Of a stretch of 64,000 nucleotides of DNA, positions 8,818 through 17,342 are shown in pieces. Within the stretch, counting starts at the first letter, position 1; each line of letters starts with the position of its first letter. The notes below the pieces were generated by a model. The model saw only the letters and a list, made by a program, of their open reading frames with translations, ran no database searches and had not been told where the DNA came from. Origin of the DNA: Evansella vedderi (GTDB lineage Bacteria > Bacillota > Bacilli > Bacillales > Salisediminibacteriaceae); assembly GCF_030813435.1 (NCBI RefSeq), contig NZ_JAUSUG010000013.1, positions 62,001 through 126,000 of the forward strand. Reading direction: 5' to 3'. The translations under genes were made by a program, and so were the position numbers.

Positions 8818-9795
8818 ATGGAAAGGGGAGGAAGCTTTGACGTGAATATCATAGTCTTTGATATTGGCGGTACAAATATTAAGTATGGGGTAATCAATGA
8901 GGCAGGAGAAATATTATATAAAAGTTCAGTAGCGACGGCAATAACTGCTGAATCCAATGACATTGTTCGTCAACTCCTTGACTTAGGTAAAGAGCTGAAA
9001 TTAAAGTGGGGGGCTACTGGAGTTGCCATCAGCAGTGCTGGACAAATCAACTCTCATACAGGAGAAGTTATCCACGCAACAGACACGATTCCCGGTTATA
9101 GGGGGACGAACTTAAAGCAGGAAATTGAATCGGTTTTAAACGTACCAGTAGTCGTAGAAAATGATGTGAATTGTATGGCTATCGGGGAATATTGGAAAGG
9201 TGCGGCGAAGGGGAAGGAAAACTTCTTATCCCTCGCCTTAGGCACTGGGATTGGTGGGGCAATTGTTTTAAATGGCTCCCTCCATACTGGTGCAAGCTTT
9301 TCGGCAGGAGAATTAGGACATATGACTCTTTACCCCAAGGGAAAGCTCTGTACGTGTGGTGATAAGGGTTGCTATGAAATGTATGCCTCGAGCTTAGCAT
9401 TGGAAAAAAAGGCGCGGGGAGTTTTGCAAACCGATGTCACCTTGCCTGAACTTTTTGCTGGAGCCAAATCTGGAAATTCAGTAATGGAATCGGTTATTGA
9501 TGAGTGGATAGAGGATATGGCACTTGGAATAAAAACACTCGTTCATATTTTTAATCCAGAACTTATTGTTATTGGTGGAGGAGTTTCTGCCCAAGGAAGT
9601 TATTTGCTAGAGAAGCTGCGGCCTTCTGTATACGGTAAAATAATGCCACCCTTTAGGAGTTTAATGAGCATTGAAGTGGCACAACAAGGAAATGATGCTA
9701 ATTTAATTGGTTCTAGCTTCCTGTTTTTCAGAGATTTGGAAGCTAGGCATAATGGTGACTATGTTGAGAGTAGTATTACTTGTGATAAAAAGTAA
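8818..9795 (+). CDS. nanK: ROK-family N-acetylmannosamine kinase
   Basis: This ROK kinase has the ATP-binding VFDIGGTNIKYG, the catalytic aspartate in VVENDVNCMAIGE, and the zinc motif from GHMTLYPKGK to CTCGDKGCYE. It lacks an N-terminal HTH, so it is an enzyme and not a repressor. By its place at the end of the nan operon it probably phosphorylates ManNAc to ManNAc-6-P for NanE. Two starts are possible: ATG 8818 behind GGGAGGTG, and GTG 8842 behind GGGGAGG, which gives the more usual ROK N-terminus. No nagA or nagB is present in the window. Confidence 0.88.
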   Translation: MERGGSFDVNIIVFDIGGTNIKYGVINEAGEILYKSSVATAITAESNDIVRQLLDLGKELKLKWGATGVAISSAGQINSHTGEVIHATDTIPGYRGTNLKQEIESVLNVPVVVENDVNCMAIGEYWKGAAKGKENFLSLALGTGIGGAIVLNGSLHTGASFSAGELGHMTLYPKGKLCTCGDKGCYEMYASSLALEKKARGVLQTDVTLPELFAGAKSGNSVMESVIDEWIEDMALGIKTLVHIFNPELIVIGGGVSAQGSYLLEKLRPSVYGKIMPPFRSLMSIEVAQQGNDANLIGSSFLFFRDLEARHNGDYVESSITCDKK

Positions 9796-10141
9796 TCAAC
9801 TGGTAGGTTTTTTATAATTTTTTTATCTAAACGATCTTTGTTTTAATTGAAACAAGACTTTAGCAACAATCAAATGTAGCAGGGGATGTATTGTATTATT
9901 TGTTAGTAGAAAAAATAGATGGATTTATTTTATGTGATAATTGACTTTTAAATTAATTTGTTTTAGATATGCCAGTACACTTTATGTAAAAACAATAAAA
10001 GTGTACTGGCTTGCTTTGATTTATATTAGTTTAATGCTTGTAATTCTCGTTTTTTTATAATGGGAAGGTTGTAAAGCGGTATATTCGCTTTGTGAGAAGA
10101 TAACTCGATACAACCAAAATTGACGATTCCAGTTTACGGAC
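9796..10141. other. AT-rich intergenic region with one strong hairpin
   Basis: No gene is supported here. A perfect 13-bp inverted repeat (GCCAGTACACTTT at 9971-9983 and its complement at 9998-10010) is followed by a short T-rich tail. It may end the nan operon transcript, although it lies about 180 bp after nanK. Confidence 0.5.
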
Positions 10142-10178
10142 AAAAAAGGAGCCCTCACCCACCAGCACAGGCTCCTTT
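10142..10178 (-). terminator. Terminator of the racemase gene
   Basis: The arms AAAGGAGCC (10145-10153) and GGCTCCTTT (10170-10178) are perfect complements. Read on the minus strand the hairpin ends in TTTTTT, as expected downstream of the gene at 10236-10925. Confidence 0.7.
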
Positions 10179-10235
10179 ATCAAAAACCGTAGTGTCTACT
10201 TTATGGAACGCGACACACAGGCACCACAGCAAGAT

Positions 10236-10925
10236 TTATTTCGTCGCGAACTCTGCGGCTACTTTTGAGTGAATGTAAGTTGTATTAAACAAAGGCAGGG
10301 ATGTGTCGTTCTGGTTAATGAGCAGTGGGATTTCTGTGCAGCCAAGAACTACACCCTGTGCACCTTTGTCAGCAAGCCTTGATAGAATCTTCAAGTAAGC
10401 TTCCTTCGATGATTCTTTTATAACTCCCTGGCAGAGCTCCTCATAAATGACATTATGGACGATTTGCTGGTCCTCCTCGTCAGGAACGATCACATCGATC
10501 CCATGTTTTTTCAAACGCTTTTTATAAAAATCCTGTTTCATAGTAAAGTTAGTGCCAAGGAGGCCGACTGTAACCAAGTCTTGCTCCTTTATTTTTACCG
10601 CGGTGGCATCGGCGATATGAATCAGTGGGATCTTTACATTTTCTTCTATTACCTCAGCCATCTTGTGCATCGTGTTCGTGCATATGACAATGGCCTCGGC
10701 CCCGCATTCCTCCAGTTTTTTCGCCGCGTCTACCATAGTCTGTGTCGCTTTTTCCCATTCTCCGTTATGCTGCATCTCAACTATTTCTGCAAAATTAAAG
10801 GAGTGCATCAGACATTTTGCAGAGTTTAATCCGCCTCGTTCTTCTTTCACAAACGTGTTGATGTAACGATAGTATTCTGTGGAAGACTCCCAGCTGAGTC
10901 CACCTATTAAACCGAGTGTTTTCAT
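10236..10925 (-). CDS. Aspartate/glutamate racemase family protein
   Basis: The 229-residue protein has the N-terminal LGLIGGLSWESS and both catalytic cysteines of PLP-independent amino-acid racemases: VICTNTMH near residue 82 and VVLGCTEIPLL near 197. It resembles the YgeA/RacX type of broad-specificity racemase. It should interconvert D- and L-amino acids in the cytoplasm, but the exact substrate cannot be read from sequence. It is divergent from the MocR-type regulator gene at 11035, suggesting that this regulator controls it. Confidence 0.87.
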   Translation of the reverse strand: MKTLGLIGGLSWESSTEYYRYINTFVKEERGGLNSAKCLMHSFNFAEIVEMQHNGEWEKATQTMVDAAKKLEECGAEAIVICTNTMHKMAEVIEENVKIPLIHIADATAVKIKEQDLVTVGLLGTNFTMKQDFYKKRLKKHGIDVIVPDEEDQQIVHNVIYEELCQGVIKESSKEAYLKILSRLADKGAQGVVLGCTEIPLLINQNDTSLPLFNTTYIHSKVAAEFATK

Positions 10926-10966
10926 ATTAAATACCTCCCTGTCTGTAAAAAAATCATATCATGCTA

Positions 10967-11017
10967 TACTGGTAGGTAATAGATCCACAAACCAGTTAAT
11001 TTGACAGTACCAGTTAA
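10967..11017. promoter_or_regulatory. Candidate MocR operator between racemase and regulator
   Basis: The nonamer ACCAGTTAA occurs twice as a direct repeat (10991-10999 and 11009-11017) with 18 bp between starts, and TACTGGTA at 10967-10974 is an inverted partial copy. Direct plus inverted half-sites in a divergent region are typical of characterised MocR regulators such as PdxR. Assignment is inferred. Confidence 0.5.
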
Positions 11018-11034
11018 GGGGCGGGGTGTTATGA

Positions 11035-12429
11035 TTGCTTACTGTAAAGCGCGAGAGTAAGGTATCTCTTACACAACAAGTGTATGAACAAATACGAAAC
11101 AGTATTTTAGAACAAAAATTTATGGAAGGGGAAAAACTCCCCTCCACGAGAGAACTGGCATCCAGCCTGGAAGTTTCAAGGAATGTCTGTCTGGAAGCTT
11201 TCGATCGGTTAATTACCGAGGGCTACCTGGAAGTGAGACCCAGGTCAGGCACTTATGTAGCAAAAGGGATAACCTTTCAGCGGGAGAAGGAACAGCCTCA
11301 CCCCGTTTTTCCAGCAGTGGTTTCTAATATATCGAAGGACGTTATTGACTTTCGGGCTGCTAATCCTGCAATGGATCATTTCCCGCGAAAAATATGGGGA
11401 CGTTTAACCAAAGAGGTGTGCAACGACACGCCCGAAGTTGCGTTTGCTTACAGCGGTTCAGAAGGAGTGAAGAAACTCAGAGAGGTGCTCTCCCAGTATT
11501 TAATGAAAATAAGAGGGGTACGCTGCCATGCGGATCAAATCATCATTACATCCGGTGCGACCCAAGCGCTGTACATGATTTCTAGGTTAATAACAAACCG
11601 AAATGATCAGTTTATTGCAGTAGAGGATCCGGTGACTGATGAGATGAGGCGAATTTTTTCTCTCGCTGGAGCAGAAGTACATCCTGTTCCGGCTGACGAA
11701 GAGGGAATTATTCCAGAAAGTCTGCCACTTCACAGAAAGCCAAGCTTTCTTTTCGTCATTCCGTCCCACCAGTTTCCTTTAGGAGGAACACTATCCATTC
11801 AGCGGAGAGTAAAGCTTATGGAATACAGCCGAAAAATGGATACCTACATCGTGGAAGATGATTATGACAGCGAATTTACGTATGAAGGAGTTCCAGTTCA
11901 TTCAATTCAGGGGCTGAATCCAGAGAGAGTACTGTATGTGGGAACCTTCAGTAAAATCCTCTCGCCGGCACTGAGAATAGGATACGCTGTACTGCCACCG
12001 AATCTGGTAGACAGTTTCCGCGAGCTTAAATGGTACACCGATCGTCATACCTCCTCGCTGGAACAGCTCGTATTAGCCAGGTTTATTGAAGAAGGCTTCC
12101 TTGACCGCCATGTCAGACAAATGAAAAAAATTTATAAAAAACGACGCGAAGCACTGACAGCAAGCATTCGTGATCATTTCCCGTCTGCAAAAATATTAGG
12201 ACAGTCAGCGGGGATGCATTTAGTGGTGGAGTTCCCGGGAGTCGTATTTTCTGAAGAGGTGAAGGAGCTGCTCTGTGAAACTGGAGTGCTCGTCTACCCA
12301 GTGGAAGATTATGCACTCACCAAAGGTGCTCATCAGCACAAAATTGTCTTAGGGTACGGCAGCTTAACAGAGAAGAGAATTGTGGAAGGTGTGAAGAGAC
12401 TGAGTGAAGGACTGCAGAAATATACCTGA
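11035..12429 (+). CDS. MocR/PdxR-type transcriptional regulator (GntR HTH plus aminotransferase-like domain)
   Basis: Residues 1-75 form a GntR winged helix (LPSTRELASSLEVSRN, GYLEVRPRSGTYV). Residues about 100-460 form a type I aminotransferase fold with the PLP lysine Lys307 in GTFSKILSP and the cofactor segment VEDDYDSEF. Such proteins bind PLP or an external aldimine and usually regulate the adjacent, divergently transcribed gene. The start is TTG at 11035. The ATG at 11031 is in another frame and stops after nine codons. Because the neighbour is an amino-acid racemase, the effector may be an amino acid aldimine with PLP, which is inference. Confidence 0.87.
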   Translation: MLTVKRESKVSLTQQVYEQIRNSILEQKFMEGEKLPSTRELASSLEVSRNVCLEAFDRLITEGYLEVRPRSGTYVAKGITFQREKEQPHPVFPAVVSNISKDVIDFRAANPAMDHFPRKIWGRLTKEVCNDTPEVAFAYSGSEGVKKLREVLSQYLMKIRGVRCHADQIIITSGATQALYMISRLITNRNDQFIAVEDPVTDEMRRIFSLAGAEVHPVPADEEGIIPESLPLHRKPSFLFVIPSHQFPLGGTLSIQRRVKLMEYSRKMDTYIVEDDYDSEFTYEGVPVHSIQGLNPERVLYVGTFSKILSPALRIGYAVLPPNLVDSFRELKWYTDRHTSSLEQLVLARFIEEGFLDRHVRQMKKIYKKRREALTASIRDHFPSAKILGQSAGMHLVVEFPGVVFSEEVKELLCETGVLVYPVEDYALTKGAHQHKIVLGYGSLTEKRIVEGVKRLSEGLQKYT

Positions 12430-12584
12430 ACAAGTAGCACAGGGACAGTTCTTTATGTTATTGTTAGACGAAATTACAGACAAAATTTAGTAAAACCTTG
12501 AAATACCACACTATTCGCACACTTATTTTCTCAGGTTGACTGGCAGCGAAGAGGTCGTGCCATGCTCCACTTTACATATTGTGT

Positions 12585-12629
12585 AAACGATACGTTTTTT
12601 CGCAGGACGAGGGGGTGTGTCGTTTTTTT
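12585..12629 (+). terminator. Terminator-like hairpin downstream of the MocR gene
   Basis: AAACGATAC (12585-12593) pairs with GTGTCGTTT (12617-12625), with one G-T pair, and is followed by a run of T. Confidence 0.55.
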
Positions 12630-12636
12630 ATTTTTT

Positions 12637-12740
12637 GCTCTGTTAAAGGATAATTTTGATTTTTAAACATAGTTGATTGAAGCGTAAGATATGAGACTCC
12701 TACGGGAAAAGCAAGAGGCCACTGAAAAAGATCGCTTTTT
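12637..12740 (+). repeat. Modular GC-rich repeat, left part (interrupted by IS)
   Basis: This is the left end of an interspersed repeat whose uninterrupted relative is at 56759-57039. Shared landmarks are GCTCTGTTAAAGGAT at the start, GTTGATT, GCGTAAGATA and GAGACTCCT. The right part resumes at 14468 beyond the insertion sequence. Confidence 0.75.
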
Positions 12741-12798
12741 GAGGCCACTGAAAAACTACACTATTTTAGCCGCGCTTATATTTTATATAAATAAAAAA

Positions 12799-12850
12799 GA
12801 ACTAAAAATGTTCAAAAGTACCATGATGAACATTTTTTAGTTCTTTTTTT
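12799..12850. terminator. Bidirectional terminator inside the IS
   Basis: GAACTAAAAATGTTC (12799-12813) pairs with GAACATTTTTTAGTTC (12828-12843), with T-runs on both sides. It would stop transposase transcription and also outside read-in. Confidence 0.7.
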
Positions 12851-12889
12851 CCTTATCCACTACTAAAATGTGACGTATTCTTGCTACAT

Positions 12890-14350
12890 CTAGTTCATTA
12901 ATCTTAGAATTCTCTTTATATTAACTGCAAATATGGTGATGGCTGCTTGCATTTCCATGCCAAATAGACCTGAGGAGGACGCCGTTTCAAACCCATGTCT
13001 GTGTTTTAATTCACTATTTTTCGCTTCGATTTTATACCTTTCTTTGGCTCTTTCTTTAAAGTAATCACTTTCTTGAAAGTTAATATGATCTTGGTGTGTA
13101 TGGGACTTGATCGACACGGAGTACGTTTTGGTTTTGGCTCCTTCTTTGTAACATCCCTCACGAAATGGACAACGTTTACACTTCTCAACGTCAAAGTAGT
13201 AGGACTCTACGTACCCATTCCCATCTTCTAAGTGTTTATTCGGTCTACTGCTACCTTTTCTAATACTCATATGTCCAGCCTGACAAACGTACATTCCCGC
13301 GTCTTTATTAAATTCAAACTTATTTTTATTGATTCTGTTTCCGTGCGTTACGGTTTTACTTAATTTTGATATAAGTTGAAGGTTTTCTTTTTTTGCATAT
13401 TCTAAATTTTCCTTCTCTGAATATGCGGCATCTCCAATAATCTCAACTACGTCTATACCTGCGGCTTTACTTTTTTCAACTAATTGTTTCAATTCTTTTC
13501 CATCATGCTTTTCTCCTGTGGTCACTGTTGCTGCCGTTATGAGTCTTTCTTCACTTAATGCAAGATGCGTTTTGTAGCCAAAAAAAGATGTGTCTGCTGT
13601 TTTGTGTCCTGTTTTTGCATCAGTATCATGAGATAGGGCCAAGTATTCTAAGTCATCATTTACGGCTTCCTTTAGTAAATTTAATTTTTCTTTCACCTTT
13701 GGGTAATGAACGAGCACTTCGTTTTTTTCGATGACATCGATTAATTTTTGGCTATATTCGATTTCGTCTTCTAATATTCCATTATTCACTTTTGAAGGAA
13801 ATTGAGCTTTCATGTTTTCGTCTACTTCGTAGACGGATTTCCTCAGTTTTCTCGTATAATCCAGTAGTTGTTCTCTAAGAGATTTTTGATTATATCGTGC
13901 ACTGGTATGAGTAGAATCCACAATAATGGTTGTACTTTTAATAATTTCTTTTTCGATAGCTATTTCCACTGTTTTATTAATCAATAAATCCAAAAGGTTT
14001 ATATCCTGCAAGCGAATTTTTCTGAATTTCGTTAGTGAACTTGGATTAATGACACCTTCTTCGGGAGCCATGCCTAAAAAGAATTTAAAAGACATATCAT
14101 ATTTAGAACGTTCCACAACGTCTACATCTGAAAGGTCAAACATCTTTTTTAAAAACAAATATTTAAACATTCTGATAGGATCAATCGCACCGCGTCCGTT
14201 ATCGTGACAATATTTGGTCGTCAATTCTTCATAAATAAAAGAGAAATCAATCAATTCATTGATATTTCTTAATACGTTATCCTTTGGTATTATAAGATCA
14301 TAGATTTCATAGTATGGACTTAAAATTAAGTTGGATTGACCCTTCAACAT
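12890..14350 (-). CDS. IS1182-family transposase
   Basis: The 486-residue protein has the DUF772-type N-terminus (NGRGAIDPIRMFKYLFLKKM) and a DDE catalytic core with IIVDSTHTSARYN, EIIGDAAYSEKENLEY and a C-terminal ERYKIEAKNSELKHRHG. A zinc-like cysteine cluster (CKRCPFREGC) sits between, as usual in IS1182/IS5-like enzymes. No frameshift is seen, so the gene appears intact. The start at 14350 (MLKGQSN) is chosen because AAGAAGG lies at proper distance. The in-frame ATG at 14371 has no ribosome binding site. Confidence 0.9.
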   Translation of the reverse strand: MLKGQSNLILSPYYEIYDLIIPKDNVLRNINELIDFSFIYEELTTKYCHDNGRGAIDPIRMFKYLFLKKMFDLSDVDVVERSKYDMSFKFFLGMAPEEGVINPSSLTKFRKIRLQDINLLDLLINKTVEIAIEKEIIKSTTIIVDSTHTSARYNQKSLREQLLDYTRKLRKSVYEVDENMKAQFPSKVNNGILEDEIEYSQKLIDVIEKNEVLVHYPKVKEKLNLLKEAVNDDLEYLALSHDTDAKTGHKTADTSFFGYKTHLALSEERLITAATVTTGEKHDGKELKQLVEKSKAAGIDVVEIIGDAAYSEKENLEYAKKENLQLISKLSKTVTHGNRINKNKFEFNKDAGMYVCQAGHMSIRKGSSRPNKHLEDGNGYVESYYFDVEKCKRCPFREGCYKEGAKTKTYSVSIKSHTHQDHINFQESDYFKERAKERYKIEAKNSELKHRHGFETASSSGLFGMEMQAAITIFAVNIKRILRLMN

Positions 14351-14467
14351 GTTATTGCCTTCTTCTTTCATTAGTAATTAAATTTTACAATAAAAAAGAC
14401 ATGACCCCTACAATTTTTTGAGAGGTCATGCTTTTTTTTTATATTTCAGGACTTTTTCAGTGGCCTT

Positions 14468-14625
14468 GAAAAGCAATGGCTGAAGACCCCGCAGGGACGA
14501 GGAGGCTGAAGCGTTGCCCGGGAACCAGGACGGTGACATTACGCCGTTGCCCACAGGACGTGGGCTGCCATTAGGCGTAATTGGAGTATCTGAAGCGAAA
14601 ATCAACATCAAAATTTACCAGAGCC
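14468..14625 (+). repeat. Modular GC-rich repeat, right part
   Basis: This continues the repeat begun at 12637. It contains GAAGACCCCGCAGGGACGAG, the conserved hairpin module with ATTACGCC/GGCGTAAT outer arms and GCCCAC/GTGGGC inner arms, and ends in TTTACCAGAGCC. That end is the imperfect complement of the left end GGCTCTGTTAAA. Confidence 0.75.
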
Positions 14626-14764
14626 TAATTTTTAATAAATCGATACGGACACGAAAAAAGATATATAGAAATTTTGTATTGTTATATAATTTCTTAGGTA
14701 TTCTTATAATCAAATTTAAGGTATAGTTAATTATTGTAGAAGGAATGGGAGGGAATAGATAAAC

Positions 14765-15016
14765 ATGTATCAAAATAGAGTTTCCATGATCATCTTTTTA
14801 ATATTTTGGATTTTTGTTCTCCGCCTATTCTTTTTTGAAGAGGAACGTTCATTAATCCACTTCTTACTAGGAAGTACCATATTTGTTGTTTTATTAATAA
14901 GATATAAAACTTTATCTAAAACGAAAAGAAAATTACAAGGGAATATTACTCTCTTCGTGAGTGCGGTAGTCCTGATTTTCCTTTTCTTTTGGTATATTCA
15001 ACCGTTTTTTATATAA
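14765..15016 (+). CDS. Small hydrophobic membrane protein, unknown function
   Basis: The 83-residue protein has three hydrophobic stretches (about residues 8-24, 32-45 and 61-80) with a basic loop KTLSKTKRK between the second and third. A GGGAGG ribosome binding site lies at the right distance. I do not recognise the family. It stands alone between the repeat and a lipoprotein gene. Confidence 0.6.
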   Translation: MYQNRVSMIIFLIFWIFVLRLFFFEEERSLIHFLLGSTIFVVLLIRYKTLSKTKRKLQGNITLFVSAVVLIFLFFWYIQPFFI

Positions 15017-15219
15017 AAAAACCTTGTTCCAAAAGTGATAATATTAGTCCAAATTATTTTGCCCAATATGAAAAATCAACTCATGTTGGGCTTTTCAATA
15101 TTTTTAGACTGCGGAGGAATTCTTCGAAGGAGAGTCAATAGGTTAGGAAGATACCTTCTGGTACTCCCTCCTTTCATATACAAGGAATCTCTTAAATTAA
15201 ATATAAGGGGAGTTCTCAA

Positions 15220-15639
15220 TTGAGGATAATCACTATATTAATGTTATGTATATTATTACCTTTTGCCTTATTAGCCTGTGCAGAGGAAACAGTAACAGAT
15301 GGGATAGAAGAAACAGTTAGTGGCATCTTTTTTAAAGATGATGAGGGAAATACTTTAGCTTCTTTAGTAGATTTTATTCCAGGTTCTGCAGTGATGACGT
15401 TCGAACAAGGCATTCGTATGCAGGCGATTGAATTTCAATTTCAAGATGCAGAAAAGCTAGAAGAAATTACAACAGACAATCTCCATAAATCGATTCACTT
15501 CTATTATGGAGAAAATCGCTTGGCATCCCCCATTGTAAGCCAAGTTATTACCGATGGAAGTATATTGATTAATGGTGGTTTTTCGGTAGAACTGGCGGAA
15601 GAGCTAGTTGATAAGATTAATAATGATAAACAGGATTAA
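15220..15639 (+). CDS. Lipoprotein with SecD P1-head-like domain
   Basis: The protein starts at TTG 15220 behind AAGGGGAG and has a lipobox ending LLAC with Cys20. The C-terminal part (SPIVSQVITDGSILINGG, then FSVELAEELVDKIN) resembles the periplasmic P1-head segment of SecD/SecDF, in which a SAP...I..G.A.I.G.F...EA pattern recurs. It is only 139 residues, with no membrane helices beyond the signal. It would sit on the outer face of the membrane. The SecD link is pattern recognition, and no role in secretion is shown. Confidence 0.6.
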   Translation: MRIITILMLCILLPFALLACAEETVTDGIEETVSGIFFKDDEGNTLASLVDFIPGSAVMTFEQGIRMQAIEFQFQDAEKLEEITTDNLHKSIHFYYGENRLASPIVSQVITDGSILINGGFSVELAEELVDKINNDKQD

Positions 15640-15670
15640 TTTATCAAAGGTTAATAGAGAATAAATGGGA

Positions 15671-15712
15671 AGGTGCCTCAAAAGAAAAAAACTTTTGAGG
15701 CACCTTTCTTAA
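15671..15712. terminator. Strong bidirectional terminator
   Basis: AGGTGCCTCAAAAG (15671-15684) and CTTTTGAGGCACCT (15692-15705) are perfect 14-bp complements between two convergent genes. Confidence 0.8.
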
Positions 15713-15719
15713 TGAATTT

Positions 15720-16868
15720 TTACTCTTCTCTTGTTGGCATCCAAATTTTAAATTTTCCACTTAACGCTAGCATAGCGAATAAATAGAGGCAATTATCGTA
15801 GTACCGCCGTACGCCTGTGCGAATTGGCGTGTTCCAAAATTGCTCGACGGTTGACTTAGCGTACGGTCCATCAGCTGCGAGGGAAGCCATGGCATTCGTT
15901 GCAATTAAACCTACAGGATGTAGCGATTTTTCCTCAAAAGGCTCACCTGCTATAGTGTATCTGCGGTAATCCTCTGGATCTTTCTCTGCAAAGAAGGCTT
16001 GAATTCTATTGGCGTTTTCTACTTCCCATTTGTCTCCTCTAAACCATTCGTAATCAAGTCCAATATTTGCTGCAACGCGATAAGAGTCACTAAAGAAGTG
16101 TCCAAATCCTCTATCATCGTTTGGAGTGCCATCATAATGAGCATATTCTGGTGCTAGACCTGTTTTTGGATGACAGGCTATTTTTAAATACTCTCTACTG
16201 GCTGCTGTAGCTTCTTTCCAGAACTGTTGATCTTCTGGATATGACCATAAACTAAACAATTCATAAAAGTGAGGTAAATGGTAAGAAGGATCAGAATACT
16301 CGCAGTTTGGGATAAATTTAATAAGTTTATTGTCTGGATTCCACATTGGATATCCGTCTCCGTTCTCCCCTTTATGAATAACAGTGTGTAATAAGTCTTT
16401 TGCTTGCTTACTGTAATCGAAAGGTTCGTCACCATCCCCCCAACGATGAGAGGCAAATAATAACGCAAGTGCAAAATACTCTTCCCCGTCTGGAGCAGGT
16501 CCATAAGCATTTTTCTTACCATCTGGACTGCATGACCAAGCAAAATATCCAGCATTTTCTCCTTCTGTCATATACATATATTTCATTGTCCAATTCCAAA
16601 TACGGTCGAACACATCTTTTCGATCGAATTGAACAGCCATCATCATGCCATAGGACATCCCCTCTGTACGAACATCTAAATTTCCTGTATCTAGAAGGTA
16701 TCCAAGGTCATCTCCCACTTCATAGTAAATCTTTGTTTCTTCATTATCACCAAACAAATCATTCCAAGTTTCTATTACCTTAGCATTAATTTCTGAATCA
16801 CTATATCCTAATTCTTTAAAAACATTGCGATACTCACCAGTATAAAAAGCACCTTTAGTAGTTGTCAT
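15720..16868 (-). CDS. Reducing-end xylose-releasing exo-oligoxylanase (GH8, Rex-like)
   Basis: This intracellular GH8 enzyme should remove xylose from the reducing end of xylo-oligosaccharides. It has no signal peptide and is 382 residues, close to the characterised Bacillus halodurans Rex of 388. The putative acid Glu69 lies in VRTEGMSYGMM and the putative base Asp261 in GHFFSDSYRVA, matching Rex Glu70 and Asp263 in place. The (alpha/alpha)6 core motifs YFAWSCSPDG and GPAPDGEEYFALALLFA are present. It marks the left edge of the xylan island and is transcribed towards the lipoprotein gene. Confidence 0.9.
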   Translation of the reverse strand: MTTTKGAFYTGEYRNVFKELGYSDSEINAKVIETWNDLFGDNEETKIYYEVGDDLGYLLDTGNLDVRTEGMSYGMMMAVQFDRKDVFDRIWNWTMKYMYMTEGENAGYFAWSCSPDGKKNAYGPAPDGEEYFALALLFASHRWGDGDEPFDYSKQAKDLLHTVIHKGENGDGYPMWNPDNKLIKFIPNCEYSDPSYHLPHFYELFSLWSYPEDQQFWKEATAASREYLKIACHPKTGLAPEYAHYDGTPNDDRGFGHFFSDSYRVAANIGLDYEWFRGDKWEVENANRIQAFFAEKDPEDYRRYTIAGEPFEEKSLHPVGLIATNAMASLAADGPYAKSTVEQFWNTPIRTGVRRYYDNCLYLFAMLALSGKFKIWMPTREE

Positions 16869-17035
16869 TTTCCTTATTTCCCCCTATACTATTTGGGAAA
16901 TTATATCAAACTATTTTTTGTATTATAATGTTTCAAAGTAAAGGATATCTTTTAAAAAATAAAGAAATATGCAGAAGGGGATGTAAATAATTGGCTGATT
17001 TCTAAAAGATTGTTTTTTTTGAGAGAATATAAAAT

Positions 17036-17184
17036 GGCTTGGACCTGCTACAGGCGGACGCTTTCCGCGGGCAACGCTTCAGCCACCTCGGGAAAAACAC
17101 CCTGCGGTGTCTTCAGCTGTTGCTTTTCCCGCTGGAGTCGCCGCCTTTCGCTTCTCCAAGCTTTTCAAAAAAAGCAACAAAGTT
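17036..17184. repeat. Modular GC-rich repeat (GCTTGG-ended subtype)
   Basis: The element runs from GGCTTGGACC to TCCAAGCTTTT and an AAAGCAACAAAGTT tail. Internally it has the GGCGGCGACTCCAGCG module in reverse orientation, as in the copies at 22620, 38721 and 48327. Its GC content is clearly higher than the AT-rich flanks. Confidence 0.7.
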
Positions 17185-17255
17185 TACATAAATGACCAAA
17201 TAATTATAAAATTTGAAATTGTGACTATAATTCTTAAGCTTCACTAAATTAATTT

Positions 17256-17274
17256 AAGTGTAAACTATAGTTTA
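17256..17274 (+). promoter_or_regulatory. Xylan-regulon box 1
   Basis: AAGTGTAAACTATAGTTTA matches the boxes at 26626-26644 and 30465-30483 (reverse strand). The core AAACTATAGTTT is a perfect palindrome. It lies upstream of the lipoprotein/YesL-like unit. The likely binder is one of the two AraC-type response regulators in the island. Confidence 0.6.
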
Positions 17275-17342
17275 ATACCTTTTTTAAAGGTAGAGTTTCG
17301 TGTATTATTATTTTTGTATTTTTTATTTGAGAGTTATAAAAA

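Larger units (their letters stand above)
12741..14467 (-). mobile_element. IS1182-like insertion sequence
   Basis: A complete DDE transposase gene on the minus strand is bounded by inverted repeats: AGGCCACTGAAAAA at 12742-12755 and TTTTTCAGTGGCCT at 14453-14466. A second copy of GAGGCCACTGAAAAA lies at 12715-12729, just outside the left end. The element splits a repeat whose intact relative at 56759 carries a hairpin made of the same sequence (GGCCACTGAAAAA then TTTTTCAGTGGTC). For that reason the exact ends and any target duplication cannot be fixed by reading. Confidence 0.8.

Noticed and set aside
11001-11032. TTGACA at 11001 as the -35 of the MocR gene promoter
   Set aside because: No acceptable -10 occurs at 16-18 bp. 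The next TGTTAT is 20 bp away and too close to the start codon.
17010-17195. Open frame across the GC-rich segment between the GH8 and lipoprotein genes
   Set aside because: It coincides with a modular repeat copy, has no ribosome binding site, and the same module occurs elsewhere in different frames.
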